Assembly (NCBI GenBank): GCA_963693285.1
Contig: OY848918.1
Coordinates: forward strand, 2,053,501-2,117,500
Direction of reading: 5' to 3'
DNA from: Xestospongia muta
Lineage: Eukaryota; Porifera; Demospongiae; Haplosclerida; Petrosiidae
DNA: 64,000 nucleotides
Shown: in pieces, positions 11,780-23,860 of the stretch
Position numbering within the stretch: the stretch's first letter is position 1
Layout of the letters: every line of letters begins with the position of its first letter
Position numbers and translations under genes: made by a program
The notes under the pieces: generated by a model
What the model saw: the letters and a program-made list of their open reading frames with translations, nothing else
Databases searched by the model: none
What the model was told of the DNA's origin: nothing

Positions 11780-13504
11780 ATGTATTGTTCTCAGAGTCTA
11801 CTACATCTTATCTTCTTTGCTCGACTGCTATTAATACCAAGGAATATTGTAGCTACTGATTTTTGTAGTAAGAGTCACTGATATAATAGTGGCATGTTTG
11901 ATATGTTTGAGTGCTCAATATAATATCATTAGTATTAGTATTTGGGGATTGCTCTCTAACTATTGTATGATGACAATGCTGACATAATAGAATTGTAGTA
12001 ATAAGACAATTCTTGCCTGCACAAGACACAATGTAAGCACTAGTATATTTAACCTCTTGTAAGAATATCAAAAAGAATTTCAGTTTTCTGATTTTATTAC
12101 TTACTGTGTGTAGTTTGTGTGGGAGCTTACTACTATTTTATTATGGCAACATTGTCACCATACATTTAAGTACACTCCATAGCCAAACTCAGTTATACTG
12201 ACATAATCAAGTGGTAACTAATCAAATTTATTATTATAATACTTGTATTACTACATAATACAAACTGCAGCCAAAAAAAAACAGGAAATAAAGTGTATCA
12301 GAAAATAAATTGTAACAGGAAATAAGTAAAATACTATGGTATGTATGCATGTGATTATTACTATAAAAGTAATTGTTAAACTGAGTTCTAGCAGTTATTA
12401 GTGAGATCTCTACTGGATTATATATGTGAGAATGCCTTGTTCTCAGAGTCTACTACATCTTATTTTCTTTGCTCTACTGCTATTAATACCAAGGAATATT
12501 GTAGCTACTGATTTTTGTAGTAAGTGTCACTAAATATTAATATTGAAGTATATATGTCATAATATCCTATGTACACAGTTATACTATGATTACAACATTA
12601 CTTTAGTGTAATAATAATATTTTTTATTATAGATCCAATTCTTCATAATCTACCTGATACAATTGTTGCTCTTATAAATGAGAAAGTCTTTCTCACCTGT
12701 GAAGTGTCCACAACAGGATCTGGTGATAATACTGATCTTATAATAGATAATATACATAGTGCTGGAGCAAATAGTATGATTGATGCTATGTATCATGCTA
12801 GGAATATCACTTGGACATATTTTAGTTCTGATCCTAATGATGAAAAAACTGGATACAATATAACAATAATTGCTGGAGAAAATAACAATGGTACTACATT
12901 TCAATGTCGAGTTGACAATTGTGCCACAAAGAAAGCAACACTAATTGTTGTAAATGGTACAATATTTGTAACTTAGAATAATATGATGTTTATTTGTTTT
13001 CTTTTTAGCTCTGTCATCTACTCCTAATCCTTCCACTGTTCTGTTACTGAACACTACTGGTCTCTCCCTCTTCAAAATCACCTCATTTATAAACACTCCT
13101 TCTTTGTCAGACTATTCAGTAGTTTTTACTACCTCAATATCTTCACACACTACAAGTAATGAACACTGTACAACATAAACTGTGTTATCTCTCACTTCTC
13201 TTATATCAGTCCCTTCAGTTATTCCAACTTCAAATACAGCTGGTAATAATGCTGATTTATTTGTCTATATTTATGGATTGTCTGTTGGTATTGTTCTACT
13301 GATCATCATCATCATTATTGTAATAATATCAGTGATATATATTATAAAATGTCATACTAAAAGTGAGTCCAATATATTGTATATAGTGATGACAATGTAT
13401 ACTGTATTCATTTGTAAAGCTATCTCCTTCATTTCATAGCCGAACCTACTTCAGAAAAAAGTGAATATAGTAACATTTGTTATCATGATTATAAAGTGTG
13501 TTGA
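11780..13504 (+). CDS. Gene A2: Ig-domain receptor with ITIM-like short tail and two leader exons
   Basis: Two near-identical leader exons lie 652 bases apart, each with ATG and its own donor: 11780-11867 (MYCSQSLLHL...) and 12432-12519 (MPCSQSLLHL...). Both end phase 1 and either would splice to the shared exons 12633-12956 (Ig), 13009-13155 (truncated FN3 start fused to a Ser/Thr stalk), 13210-13362 (transmembrane) and 13440-13504 (tail). With the second leader the product is 258 residues and fully open. Residues 1-29 are signal peptide and 30-137 an Ig domain (Cys in LTC and FQC, Trp in ITW). The membrane helix spans about 206-232 and is very isoleucine-rich. The tail contains SEYSNI (residues 245-250), which matches the ITIM consensus S-x-Y-x-x-I and also pYxN. 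Probable type I cell-surface protein; a signalling role is inferred. Confidence 0.75.
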
Positions 13505-14104
13505 AACAAATATCTTCTACTAAAGACAACTTAGTAATGCAAAATATTAATATTTTCTACTTTAACAAGTTATTATATATCAATTGTCTATTTATTTACT
13601 TATTTTTTCATTTATGATTCAAGTAATGATTATAAGACTAAAATGTTTCCGTAGTGTCATAAAATCAAAGGACAGTCTTTAAATGTTAGCACACTATATG
13701 GGAATTAATGGTAGTAACAGATTGTTTGTTATTTCACTAACTGTAAGTGAACTGAACACAACTATTGCTTAGAGTCAAACCTTATTATACATTGTTGACA
13801 TTATATTGTGCAGTTCCAAGAATATTTTGTACATAACATTGTACTTTGTATTATTAACAATGTCATTGGTATAATACTAATTAATTTATGGATTCTTTGT
13901 CTTTGAAAAGTTAATTTGTTATATTAAAGAAGCCAATTATTGACTAACAACACAAGCCATATCTGTAATTAAAGGAAAATATGGTTACTTCATTTATTAT
14001 GGCTGTTACCAAGCAACCATCTTCTGAATAACTATTACCAAGTAAATGATGTAAATCTAGACTTCCACACAATGTTTATATCCATATATATAATAGCTCA
14101 GAAC
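13505..14104. other. 3' flank of A2 and 5' flank of the decayed B gene
   Basis: Same organisation as 1680-2389 (3' flank of A, then promoter region of B). No exon seen. Confidence 0.5.
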
Positions 14105-15890
14105 TCTAGTCTCAGAAGAATACACTAGAGAAGAAGGAATTATACTTTTTCGTTCTTTGGTTCCTAATATGGACTACAAGAGGGCAAGGCAATAAAGTAC
14201 ACAGTTTGTATATTCCCCTCAAAATTCCTACTCTTACTACTTCATAGTTATTGAGAGCCCACAATCACAGGTTGCTCTATCTGATACTAATGTGACATTT
14301 ACTTGTAGAGGTAGAGGAAGTTACAGTATTCTTTATTTTGTGAAACCAAACACTAATCCTGATCCACTCTTTGTCAAAAGTAACCTCAATGATCACAGTG
14401 TCTTCATTAAGTTGGGTCATCCAGTTATTTGGGTTTAATTATTTTCTATGGGCTATTCAAGTTCTTGGTACTCCTGAAAATAACATTACATAATTTTCTG
14501 CTGATTTGTTGGACTTGAAGAATCATATGACACTAACAGATCAGTACTGACTGTTGCTCATGATAAGTTAATTTAAAACAAAATTATAATTGTAAAGATA
14601 TCTTGAAACTTCAAGATTTATGTTCAGTATTGTGTACATGTAATGATCTCCTCTCATTTAGAAATTCTATCTTCTCCTGGTACACCTCAAGTGTCAATGA
14701 GTTCATTCTGTTAACAACTACAATGTCTCCATTACTAATACTACTATTGGTATTATTACTATAAATATCACTCATAATAATGTATTAATATTGCACAGCA
14801 AAAATGTATTGAAGACATTCATTGTTTTCATGATGTAAATGAAATGGTTCATATTATAAATACAATAATAAATATTCCACTCATTTTGTACCATGTATTT
14901 TATAGGTAATGAATGTATATATGATGGATTTATTACAATTGTAGTGTTATGTGTTTTATTGAATAAATTAATGAAAAAATGTTGTGTTGACCATCTCAGA
15001 GGTCAATTTAGATGCATCGCAGACGATGGTCCACAACACAACCTATCCAAGATTGTCTTGGCTTTTTATATATTTATCTACTTACGATTTTGCCTTCAGG
15101 GTCTTGTGGGGCGCGGGAGGAAGTACTATGAACTCATTAACAACTATTATGAAAATTACTGACATCCGTGAACAAAAGTTTGTTTAAATAACTAAAACTA
15201 AGGGCCAAGAATAAAACTGGTCCCATTTTGAGCAAACTAAAACAACACTACTAATTATATATATATATATTTATTTGACTTTTTTAGAGCAAGTAATAAA
15301 TAAATTAGTAAATAAATAAATAATTGAAGTCAAGTTAATATCTTAAAGTTCCAAGAGAGGACGGCCTGCATCATCCTCCATACCTATACCACTCTTCCAT
15401 TTCACTCTAGAACCTTTTAAACACAAGTCTGTTGTATAAATCAACAAGAAAGATAGTCTAGCTCTTGTAGGAAAAACAATGTATATATAATTTACATTAA
15501 TGGTACATCATTTTGTCATTATTATTACAATCATTGGATTAGTGTAAGTTAATAACCAACATGAAAACACAATAAAACAATTGTCTGTAAAACAAGTTAT
15601 TTTCTACATTGATTCTAATAAAGAGTGGTAAAGTATCAGCAATGAAACAACAATACTACATTAATTGGTAAGTTTTAACTAATGGAAATACTGCAACTAA
15701 TGTAAACCATCCATTTTCCAAACGTTAAAAAGTGAACTTTTTCCCTGTGTTATCTCGTGATGGACAACTACTGGATCAATGTGATACACTGGAAATAGTA
15801 GTTACAGCTAATACTGATGTGGGTTCTACAGCTAGTAGCATATTTCTGAATTTTCTAGAAACCTAATGTTTGTTCATATCAAGGTATGGT
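14105..15890 (+). pseudogene. B-type receptor pseudogene split by an insertion
   Basis: Homologous to B1 exons 1-5. The leader exon (about 14128-14188) has AAG in place of ATG and a GC instead of a GT donor. The Ig exon (about 14249-14574) has internal deletions and stops. The FN3 exon (14662-14793 and 15750-15843) lacks the ISWSPPW core and is split by a 956-base insertion. The start of exon 5 (near 15,860) ends in the repeat block shared with 6340-6720. The second duplication unit carries the same lesions without the insertion (28,040-28,850), so decay preceded the duplication and the insertion came later. Confidence 0.75.
14794..15749. mobile_element. 956-base insertion with short terminal inverted repeats
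   Basis: The paralogue at 28,690-28,750 runs straight across this point, which fixes the insertion. The left end reads CACAGCAAAAATG and the reverse complement of the right end reads CACAGGGAAAAAG, an imperfect 13-base terminal inverted repeat. Flanking triplets are TTG and TTA, possibly a diverged 3-base target duplication. Ends and target size are most like CACTA or PIF/Harbinger-type DNA transposons, but there is no transposase. Inside are two stretches less AT-rich than the surroundings (about 14,990-15,120 and 15,350-15,420). The second reads on the minus strand as an open run ending GRPLLEL-stop and could be captured gene sequence. Confidence 0.6.
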
Positions 15891-16479
15891 TATTTATTTA
15901 TTTGATTTTTGATTCAAATAATGATATATAAATTAAGGGACAGTCATAAAATCTAGTACATAATGTGGCAAATAAAGACAGTAATAGTTTATTACTTGTT
16001 CCATTAACAGTAAGTAAACTAAACACAATAATAATATTACATTATTATATGTAATGTTGATATCTTATATACTTATATAACTATGATGACTGTTGTATAA
16101 TATGATATAGTTATTGTATCAACAGTCCTAGGAACAAACTAGAGATAGTGTTCCTTCATACATCTCACAATTCTTTAAGCCTTGAGTCTCTGTTCTATTA
16201 CTGCTTATTATTTTAGTCTTAATAAACAAGATTGATTATTGGTTGCTTCATTTATTGTGCTGTAGTCCTACAAAGTCACACAATGTTCCAACACTGTAAT
16301 AAATAAGTGCCTTAGATATTATTTATTCACTTAGGTGTTTTTCTCCAATTATATTCATAGGTCTAGCTTGGCTAGAGTATTGTTATACCATAAGGAATAC
16401 AGTCATATTGACTATATGAAGTTATGCGTGTATCTGTAAACGATGAGTAGAATAAAACTGGTCACTATATAAAGTTTAT
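15885..16479. repeat. Repeat block shared with 6340-6720 and 28,845-29,235
   Basis: 15,885-16,265 repeats a block containing AAGGGACAGTC and GTATCAACAGTCCTAGG found three times in the window. The rest, to 16,479, is shared only with the second duplication unit (29,280-29,520). No exon is supported. Confidence 0.6.
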
Positions 16480-18086
16480 TGTTAATTAACCACAAAATGA
16501 CAATAACAACATGTGACAGTTCAGTATGAATTTGAATGGACAAAACAATGTTAAGACAAGGAATGAAACTGATATTTAATAATTATTGATAATATTATCA
16601 TTGTAATAGTATATGTTATGTTGATAATGAACTGCTGCTAGCTAATCTTGTTTCTCACTGTCTCATGATTAATGGAAAAGGAGTTCAGCTGTGGACAGCT
16701 ATCATCCTATATCTCATTTATCATAAGTTTATATTTCCATCCTTTCATTTATCCTTCCATTATCTATACAATTAATTCATCCATTCATCCGTAACATTAA
16801 AAATATACATATTCTAATTTACTTGCCATCTTCTACTCTTACACAGACACACTCCCATAACCACAGTCACCAGTATCAGACCAATCAATACTGTCACTAA
16901 TATACCAATATCTGCTTTAACACCATAGACCACTGAAATAAGCAATGAATATCATTTAAAACAGCATTCACTAAATTGCTTGTCTTTAGGAATTTCCTGT
17001 TTGCAAATTTATGTTTGCAGGCATTAATTAACATGCCAACACTTATTATTGTTTACACAGAATTATTGTCCAACTTAGAGAGTAGAACTTGTAACTGTTA
17101 TACTTCTCCTCTCTTTGTCAAATTATTGTAAACACTAAGTTAGCCTTGTGAAGTGAGCCTAAACTAATAAATGTGTTTGTATTATAATCGTATATAAAGT
17201 AGATGTATTTTATAGTATTAAGCCTATGATTTGTGTATTATATATATAGTAGTAGTAGTAGTATATGAGTTATTGTTTAAAGTGTGGACTTACCAGATTG
17301 AAATAAACTGATTATTGGAGATGTTATTTTTGGAGATAATGCTGGAACACTAGAGGAGCATACAATGTAGTTAGTGCTAGTGATTGTAGTAATGATGATA
17401 GAGGTTGTTGTATGAGGTAGTTGTGATGACACATTACATGATATAGAAAATGTATTTGAGTGATACAATTGATGTGCAAATGATATCATAACAACTAATA
17501 CAATCACATGTTGGTTCTATGTCATCATTGGTAAATAGTTCAGAAGAGCTGGGAAAGACTTCATGAATGGAACTGAATAACAGTCGTTACCATAGTAACA
17601 ATATTTGTGTTGATAATTGGCTTGGTGGATAGGACAGTACATTTTAGGACAGGCATAATGTCACATTATTTTACTAACAAGGTTAGTAGTTTCCTGAATA
17701 CAACTTGGTTTTAAACTTCTACAGGCAACAGTGTACATACATGAAGTTAAATTATATGCAGGTGGACATTTTAGATGGTCATAGGTTGTAATTGATCTGA
17801 ACTGCTCATACAAGTTTTAGTGACTACCTAATTTGTGATAATGCTAAATGTATTGCCACCATTAAGTAGTATAACTGGAAGAGCACACGACACTGTATAT
17901 GATATGTAGATACCATCATCAGTAGATGAACTATGACAAGAAGTATCTTACGTTATTTCCATGTAGCTATGATCAGTGATAATGAGCTTTACTAAATTAT
18001 ATCTACAATCACTGTAGTTGTTCTGGACATTCAGAAAATACCTCTATTGCAGTAATGGCCATCAGTAGTAGAAAGAACACAATCAT
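16480..18086 (-). pseudogene. D1: decayed Cys-rich/mucin receptor
   Basis: Minus-strand relative of D2. The leader (start 18086, MIVFFLLLMA... to SECP) has lost its donor: GTCCAGAACAAC replaces GTCCAGGTAATG. The ectodomain exon between about 17,290 and 17,990 has stops, for example in the stretch matching KECNNMPVPKC of D2. The stalk part (17,291-17,507) and the transmembrane exon (about 16,830-16,940, GILVTVLIGLILVTVVMG) remain readable. The tail exon is only a trace near 16,620-16,680. The copy at 29,520-31,127 shares these lesions. Confidence 0.7.
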
Positions 18087-18462
18087 TGTTAATCAACCTC
18101 TAAGATCTAACTGCAGATTGAGCCACACCTCTTTTTATAGTTGTAGTAACACATATGATGTCAGTATTCAAATAGTGAGTCTAATATACTTCTCTTATTA
18201 TGGTATGTATATAAGTTAATACATATTAAACACTTAATAACAAAACATGTAATATATATTTATATCTCCATTGAGTATATTGTCTAGCTCACATCAGACA
18301 AATTAAAGATCATTGTATAGTAATACTCAATATGCTATAATACAGTGACTGTTTCTAAAAGACAACTTTATGAACATATTAGTTATTAACTGACTGTTAT
18401 GCATTATTATGATGAGTTGTGAATAAAACATAAACTGATATTTAACATTTGTTGTTGTCATA

Positions 18463-20033
18463 TTACATTGATGATGAACTGCTATCACTTGGCATTGTCT
18501 CATGATCAATAACATAAGATGATTTATTTTGTGGGTAATTCTCATCATGTTGCTCTGGAGTTAAACAAGCATCTCTTGTTTGATTATTAACAAAGAATTG
18601 ACCAGCAGCATACTTAAAAAGAAAAAAATGTAATTTTGATAATCATTCATTGTAAATTATCTATTTTTATCCATTAGTCTATCTATACCTTAGAAACGTT
18701 TTCCTTGCCCATTTGTTGTTTTTTACTCCTACACAGACACACTCCCATAACTACAATCACCAGTATCAGACCAATCAATACTGTCACTAATATACCAATA
18801 CCAGCTTCAACACCATAGACCACTGAAATAAACAATAAATTTTATTAACACACAATCAATTATATCAAATAGCTGTATGGGTCATTTCCTATAGGGATAA
18901 TTTCTCAGCAATAAAAATAGCACTCTATTATATTCAAAAACATTTCATTCATTTTAATTTGTTTATCTAGTTATAACATACTGAGAGTAATGTTTGTTTT
19001 AGTACACTCCTCCTCAAATTGTTAAACTACTGAGCCATCAAGTTGACAACAGAGCTTTAAGTAATATATACCTAGTACTGTAGTATCTATTGATCGGGAT
19101 CAGTAAATGTGGCTGGTACTATAACAATACTTGATGTATATAGTGTATTAGTGATAATAGGCATTTATAGACTTACCAGATTGAGGCAAACTGATTGTAG
19201 GAAATGTTACTTCTGGAGATAATACTGGAATACTAGAGGAGTATATACTGTAGGTAGTGCTAGTGATTGTAGTGGTAATGGTAGGGGTTGTTGTATGAGG
19301 TGGTTGTGATGACATATTACATGATACAGAAGTAGGTATTAGTGATACAGTTGATGTACTAATGATATCATAAAATCTAGTACAGTCACATGTTGATTCT
19401 ATGTCATCACTGGTAAGTAGTTCAGAACAGCTGCAAGGAAGGACTTCAAGAATGGATGAAGTAACAGTTGTTGCCATGGTAACAGTAGTCGTATTGGAAA
19501 CTACCTTGGTGACAGTGGTGGATGGAACAGAGCATTTTGGGACAGGCATATTATTGCATTCTTTTAATAAGAAGGTTTTTTCTGTTTTTTGAGTACAACT
19601 TGGTTTTGAACTTTTGCAGGCAACAGTATATATACATGAAGTTAAGTTGTATGTAGGAATAAAGCCTTCTTTTTTAAAAGTGATATTAATAGATGGATCA
19701 GGAGTGACTGGACATGGTAGAATGTTACAGTTAGTATTCACATTAGAACTGTTCATACAAGTTTTAGTCTCTACCTCATTTGTGATAAAATTTAAAGTAT
19801 TTTTATCATTGAGTATTATAACTGGAAGTCCACATGATACTGTACATGATATTGATATGTAAGTACTATTGTTAGTGGAATTATGACAATCAGTTTCTGA
19901 TTTGATGTCTAGAACAGCTACAGAGATAGAGAGATAAAGTTTATTAAAGATCAACTGTAGTAACATTACCTGGACACTCAGAAGATACTTGTAGTACAGA
20001 AACAATTATCAGTAATAAAAGGAGTGCAGCCAT
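18463..20033 (-). CDS. Gene D2: Cys-rich, mucin-stalked type I membrane protein
   Basis: Four exons on the minus strand: 19970-20033 (signal peptide MAALLLLLIIVSVLQ..., ending SSECP), 19177-19917 (ectodomain), 18689-18822 (transmembrane), 18463-18612 (tail). They join in phase into 362 residues with no internal stop. The ectodomain (22-268) has about 16 cysteines, including ISCTVSCGLP, SCIYTVACKSS, PCSCSEL and TCDC. It has many N-glycosylation sequons and two Thr/Ser-rich segments, the second just before the membrane. I recognise no named domain. The membrane helix is about 275-298 (GILVTVLIGLILVIVVMGVCLC), followed by a basic RSKKQQ stop-transfer. The 60-residue tail has ENYPQN and SSYVID tyrosines and ends in a serine run. 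It is divergently placed from E1 across about 565 bases that contain a conserved promoter box. Function unknown; surface or adhesion role inferred. Confidence 0.8.
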
Positions 20034-20598
20034 AATTTAGGATCAACTTCTGTGCTCTAACAGTAGTTGCTAACTATAACTAACTGCAGACTCAGCCACA
20101 CCTAGTATACGGAATATCCATTTTATTATGTTTCAGTATACGATCGTTCACTATAACCACGCGTTGATGTTAGCAACAAAGAAACTATCATCTTTTAAGT
20201 AAATATGTGCAAAAACGTAATTTTGTATAAGAGCCACTAGTATTTTAACAAGCATATTATTTTTACTTTATTATGTATCACTGTTAAGTAAGTGTTAAAA
20301 TATCAGTGTTAAATAAGTGTTAAGATATCAGTGTTAAATCAATGTTAAGATATCAATGTTTAGAGAAATTGATTAAACATAATGTGTTTAACACACTCAA
20401 TAATATTGAATCTGTTTTATCACTGTTCCAAAACAAAATTAATTACTTTTGTTATTTAGACTCTAAAAGAATGAATAATAGATAGTATAAATTCACACGT
20501 TAACATTCGGTGATTATGTTGAAGCTGGTGATAACATTGATTCATTGAAGCTCAATTCAATTAACTTGTAAGAGAATAAAGTAATACAAGTCTTTAGA
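20034..20598. promoter_or_regulatory. Divergent D2/E1 promoter region with conserved box
   Basis: The box CGATCGTTCACTATAACCAC at 20141-20160 lies about 108 bases upstream of the D2 ATG and is kept at 33182-33201, 37175-37194 and 38673-38692, each next to a leader exon. Sequence around it is far more conserved than the rest of the intergenic DNA. Downstream, three near-repeats of AGTGTTAAxATATC (20,285-20,360) form a small direct repeat. Assignment as a promoter is from position and conservation only. Confidence 0.55.
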
Positions 20599-21175
20599 AT
20601 GAAAGAATTATGTCTATTATGTCTTCCTTTTCTTTCATTTCTAATAGTAACTACAACAGGGTAATTTAAAGTACACTGATTATACCAGTCAATAATAATA
20701 ATAATAATAGTTAATAGTAACTACAATAATAACAATTGCCTTTCTATAGTAATAGGTACAATTCTATTGTTGTTACTTCTCTTCATACTCCATCAAATGC
20801 AATGTAATCAACATTGTCAACCAAACCAAGCAAGTGATCAAGGACTACACCACATTGAGCTAGTGTATTTATTAATAGTTTGGTTTGGTTGACAATATGG
20901 ACCATCTTCAACTTGTACAGGATAACCATCAGTATAGTTGTTATATATATATATTAACAACTATGCTGATGGTTATCCTGTACAAGTTGAGGATGATCTA
21001 TATTATCAACCAATCCAAGCTATTGATCAAGGACTACACCACATTGAGCTAGTGTATATATAACAATTACACTGGTGGTTATCTTGTACGAGTGGAGGAT
21101 GATCCATATTGTTAACCAAACTAAACTACTGATCAAGGGTGATTATCCTGTACAAGTGAACAATAACAAAATCTA
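20599..21175 (+). pseudogene. E1: leader plus short transmembrane/repeat tail, broken
   Basis: The leader exon starts at 20599 (MKELCLLCLP..., ending VTTTG) and resembles the B leaders. About 110 bases downstream an exon reads GTILLLLLFILHQ (short hydrophobic segment), then the tail repeat QPNQASDQGLHHIELVY. The repeat array is interrupted by an inverted copy of one repeat unit (hairpin 20887-21011). The plus frame ends in LLIVWFG-stop just before it, and further repeat units at 21,010-21,140 end at TAA. The intact version is E3 (38,027-38,590). Confidence 0.55.
20887..21011. repeat. Long hairpin formed by an inverted copy of the E tail repeat
   Basis: Arms of about 55 bases with only a few mismatches are separated by a TA-rich loop. 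The inner arms read CAACTTGTACAGGATAACC and its complement. Each arm encodes part of the same tail repeat (DGYPVQVEDDLYYQP). An inverted duplication of a coding repeat unit is the simplest origin. Confidence 0.8.
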
Positions 21176-21559
21176 AACAATGATACTAACTATATTACTA
21201 TATATTATCTATAAGTTGTGTAGGTAATTAGTTATATTATTGTGTTTAAAGTAGAAATTACATGCCGTTTGTGTGCTATATGTATATACCTTAATTCAGC
21301 AACCTTTATTACAGTGTAATAGTCATGCTTTTAAATTTTAATTTAAAATTTACCAAATGTAAACAATCGCTGATGAAATAACTAGTACTGTTAAATATTC
21401 TGAAGTAATATCACTTGATTGTTGTTTCATTAGTACATCAACTGCATCACTAACACCTACTTCTATATCACAAAATGCTATTACCTAGATATTGATACTG
21501 TTACCTATAGTAGAATAATAATAAATAATAATATCATTAAAATTATTATTTATTGACAT
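21176..21559. other. Spacer between E1 and D4 remnant
   Basis: AT-rich, repeated in the second unit at 34,400-34,790. A short stretch near 21,430-21,480 (GTACATCAACTGCATC...) resembles stalk coding sequence but no exon can be supported. Confidence 0.4.
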
Positions 21560-21996
21560 GTTGGTTCTATGTCATCATTTGTAAATAGTTCAGCATAAAT
21601 TCAACTTCTATGCAGGAATAAATCTTTGTTTTATACAGTGATATAAATAGCTGGATCAGGAGTGTATCTGGACATTTTAGATAATCACAGGTTGTAATTG
21701 TACCTGAACTGTTTACACAAGTTTTGATGACTACCTCATTTGTGATAATGCTAAATGTATTTCCATCATCGAATAGTATAACTGGAAGAGCACATGATAC
21801 TGTACATGATATGATACGGATAAATACATTCCAAGTAGATAAATTATGACAGGAGTATCTGATTTGATTTTCAGAACAGCTACAGTAATTGTAGAGAATT
21901 TAGTAAAATTCATTACTACTAACAATACCTATCTGGACACTCAGGAGATACCTCTATTGCAGTAATGGCTATAAGTTGTAGAAACAACACAGTCAT
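21560..21996 (-). pseudogene. D4: fragment of a D receptor gene
   Basis: The leader starts at 21996 (MTVLFLQLIA..., ending PECP), but the donor is displaced by four bases to GTCCAGATAGGTATTG. The first part of the ectodomain exon follows from about 21,888 (AVLKIKSDT), then loses frame, and only patches match D2 down to about 21,560. The second unit has the same fragment at 34,790-35,229. Non-functional. Confidence 0.65.
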
Positions 21997-22229
21997 TGTT
22001 GATCAACCTCTAAGATCAAGATCTAACTGCAGATTGAGCCACACCTCTTTTTATAGTTGTAGTAACACGTGATGTCAGTATATTCAATATGCTATAATAC
22101 AGTGGTTGTTTCTAAAAGACAACTTTATGAACATATTAGTTATTAACTGACTGTTATACATTATTATGATGAGTTGTGAATGAACATAAACTGATATTTA
22201 ACACAATGTTATTTGTTGTTGTTATATTA

Positions 22230-22619
22230 TTAAATTGATGATGAACTGCTGGGTAATCTCTCATCACTTGTCTTGTGATCAATAATGTAGGATGATACTG
22301 GTTGAGGACTATTATTATCTTGTGGTATCATGCGTTCTAGAGTTAAACTAGTACCACTAGTTCGATCATTCTTTAAGAACTGACCTTTTGCAGCATACTT
22401 TTAAAAAGAAAAAATGTAACTTTAATAATCATTCATTGAACATTTATCTGTACATTCAGCCATTTATCCATCCATCTATCTATACCACAGAAATCTTTTT
22501 CTCATTCATTTGTTGTCTTTTACTCCTACACAGACACACTCCCATAACCACAATCACCAGTATCAAACCAATCAATACTGTCACTAATATACCAATACCA
22601 GCTTTAACACCATTGTCAA
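22230..22619 (-). pseudogene. Orphan transmembrane and tail exons of a D5-type gene
   Basis: 22486-22619 (transmembrane, GILVTVLIGLILVIVVMG) and 22230-22397 (tail, with SSYIID and a serine-rich end) are open and in phase. The leader and ectodomain exons that follow in the second unit (D5, 36,212-37,056) are absent. The duplication junction at about 22,797 cuts the gene. The tail here is longer than in D5 because it lacks D5's stop. Confidence 0.7.
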
Positions 22620-22796
22620 CTAAATAAACAATAAATTTTATTAACAAAAAATTAATTATATCAAATAGCTGTATGGGCCATCTCCCATAGTTTATCATCT
22701 ATAAAAATACAACTCTATTATATTCAAAAAATTGTAATAATTTTAATTTGTTTATAGATAGTTTAACATACTGAGAGTAATGTTTGTTTTAGTAAT

Positions 22797-23860
22797 GTGC
22801 TATTAGATATGTATTGATATTAATGGAGAGTACTTTTTAGACATAGACCATTATGTGGTTGAGTTAATATATGTCACATTTATCATTCCTTATTAATTAA
22901 TAAGATCACATGACTATAACAGTAACATATTTGCTATATTTGACTACACAATGTAATAAGTGTAGTATTTGTGGATTGATTTCTAACTATTGTAATAGTA
23001 AGAAGACAGCTATTCCTTGCACAAAATACAATGTAAGCACTAGTATATATTTAACCCCTTTTCCAGAAGTATGTCAGTTACTTCGATCTTATTACTTACT
23101 GTATGTAGCTTGTGTGGGAGCTTACTACTATCCTTTTATGACAACATTGTTATCATAATATACATATTTCATTACACTACATAGCCAAACTAAGTTATAT
23201 TGATAATCTGTAATATAGAGTATATGTTAATGATGTAATCAAGTAGTAACTAATCATGTATGTAATTATACGAATAGTACTATTACTACAAAGAGCAGCC
23301 AACAAAATGTACCAGGAAATAATTTGTGCCAGGAATGTTCTATGAGGAAATAATAAAAAATACTATGTTATATTTATATGTTATATATACATATGATTAT
23401 TATTGTATAGTTAATCTTCAAACATTATGTGATAGAGTTAATATATGTTACCTTGATCATTCCTTTTTAATTAATCATGATCACATAGTGACATATTTGA
23501 TATGTTTGACTGCACAATATAATAAGATTAGTATTTGTGGATTGATCTCTAATTATTTGTAATGTTGCCAAACTCAATTATACTGATAATTTGTAATACA
23601 GAGAATTATATTGATGATAATGTTCAGTAGTAACCAATCATGTATTTGTATTTGTATTACCACAAAATACAAACAGTAGCCAACGAAGTTGTTCCAAAAA
23701 ATAAGTAAAATTCTATGCTATATAAACTTGTTTAGACAAAAATACTCACTATTGAGTACTTGGTGGACATTGTTATAAATCTTATCATTAAAGTGACCTG
23801 TTGCAGTTATTAGTTAGATGAAGTTTTTAGTACCTCAATATCTTCAGACACTACATGTAA
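22797..23860 (+). repeat. Duplication junction and R1 repeats
   Basis: Up to TTTTAGTAATGT the sequence matches 36,020-36,035. It then switches to R1 (TGTATTGATATTAATGGAGAG...) as at 9420. This is the boundary between the two ~13-kb units. A second R1 fragment lies at 23,420-23,570. From about 23,640 the sequence runs parallel to 9690 onward. Confidence 0.65.

Noticed and set aside
14893..15187. Open frames of 89 and 67 codons within the 956-base insertion
   Set aside because: Low-complexity, overlapping, without start context or domain; the flanks are typical of a non-autonomous element.
19401..19862. Plus-strand open frames inside D2 (63 and 82 codons) and their copies at 32,442-32,903
   Set aside because: They are antisense shadows of the D ectodomain exon, whose minus-strand frame has signal peptide, cysteine pattern and splice-phase support.
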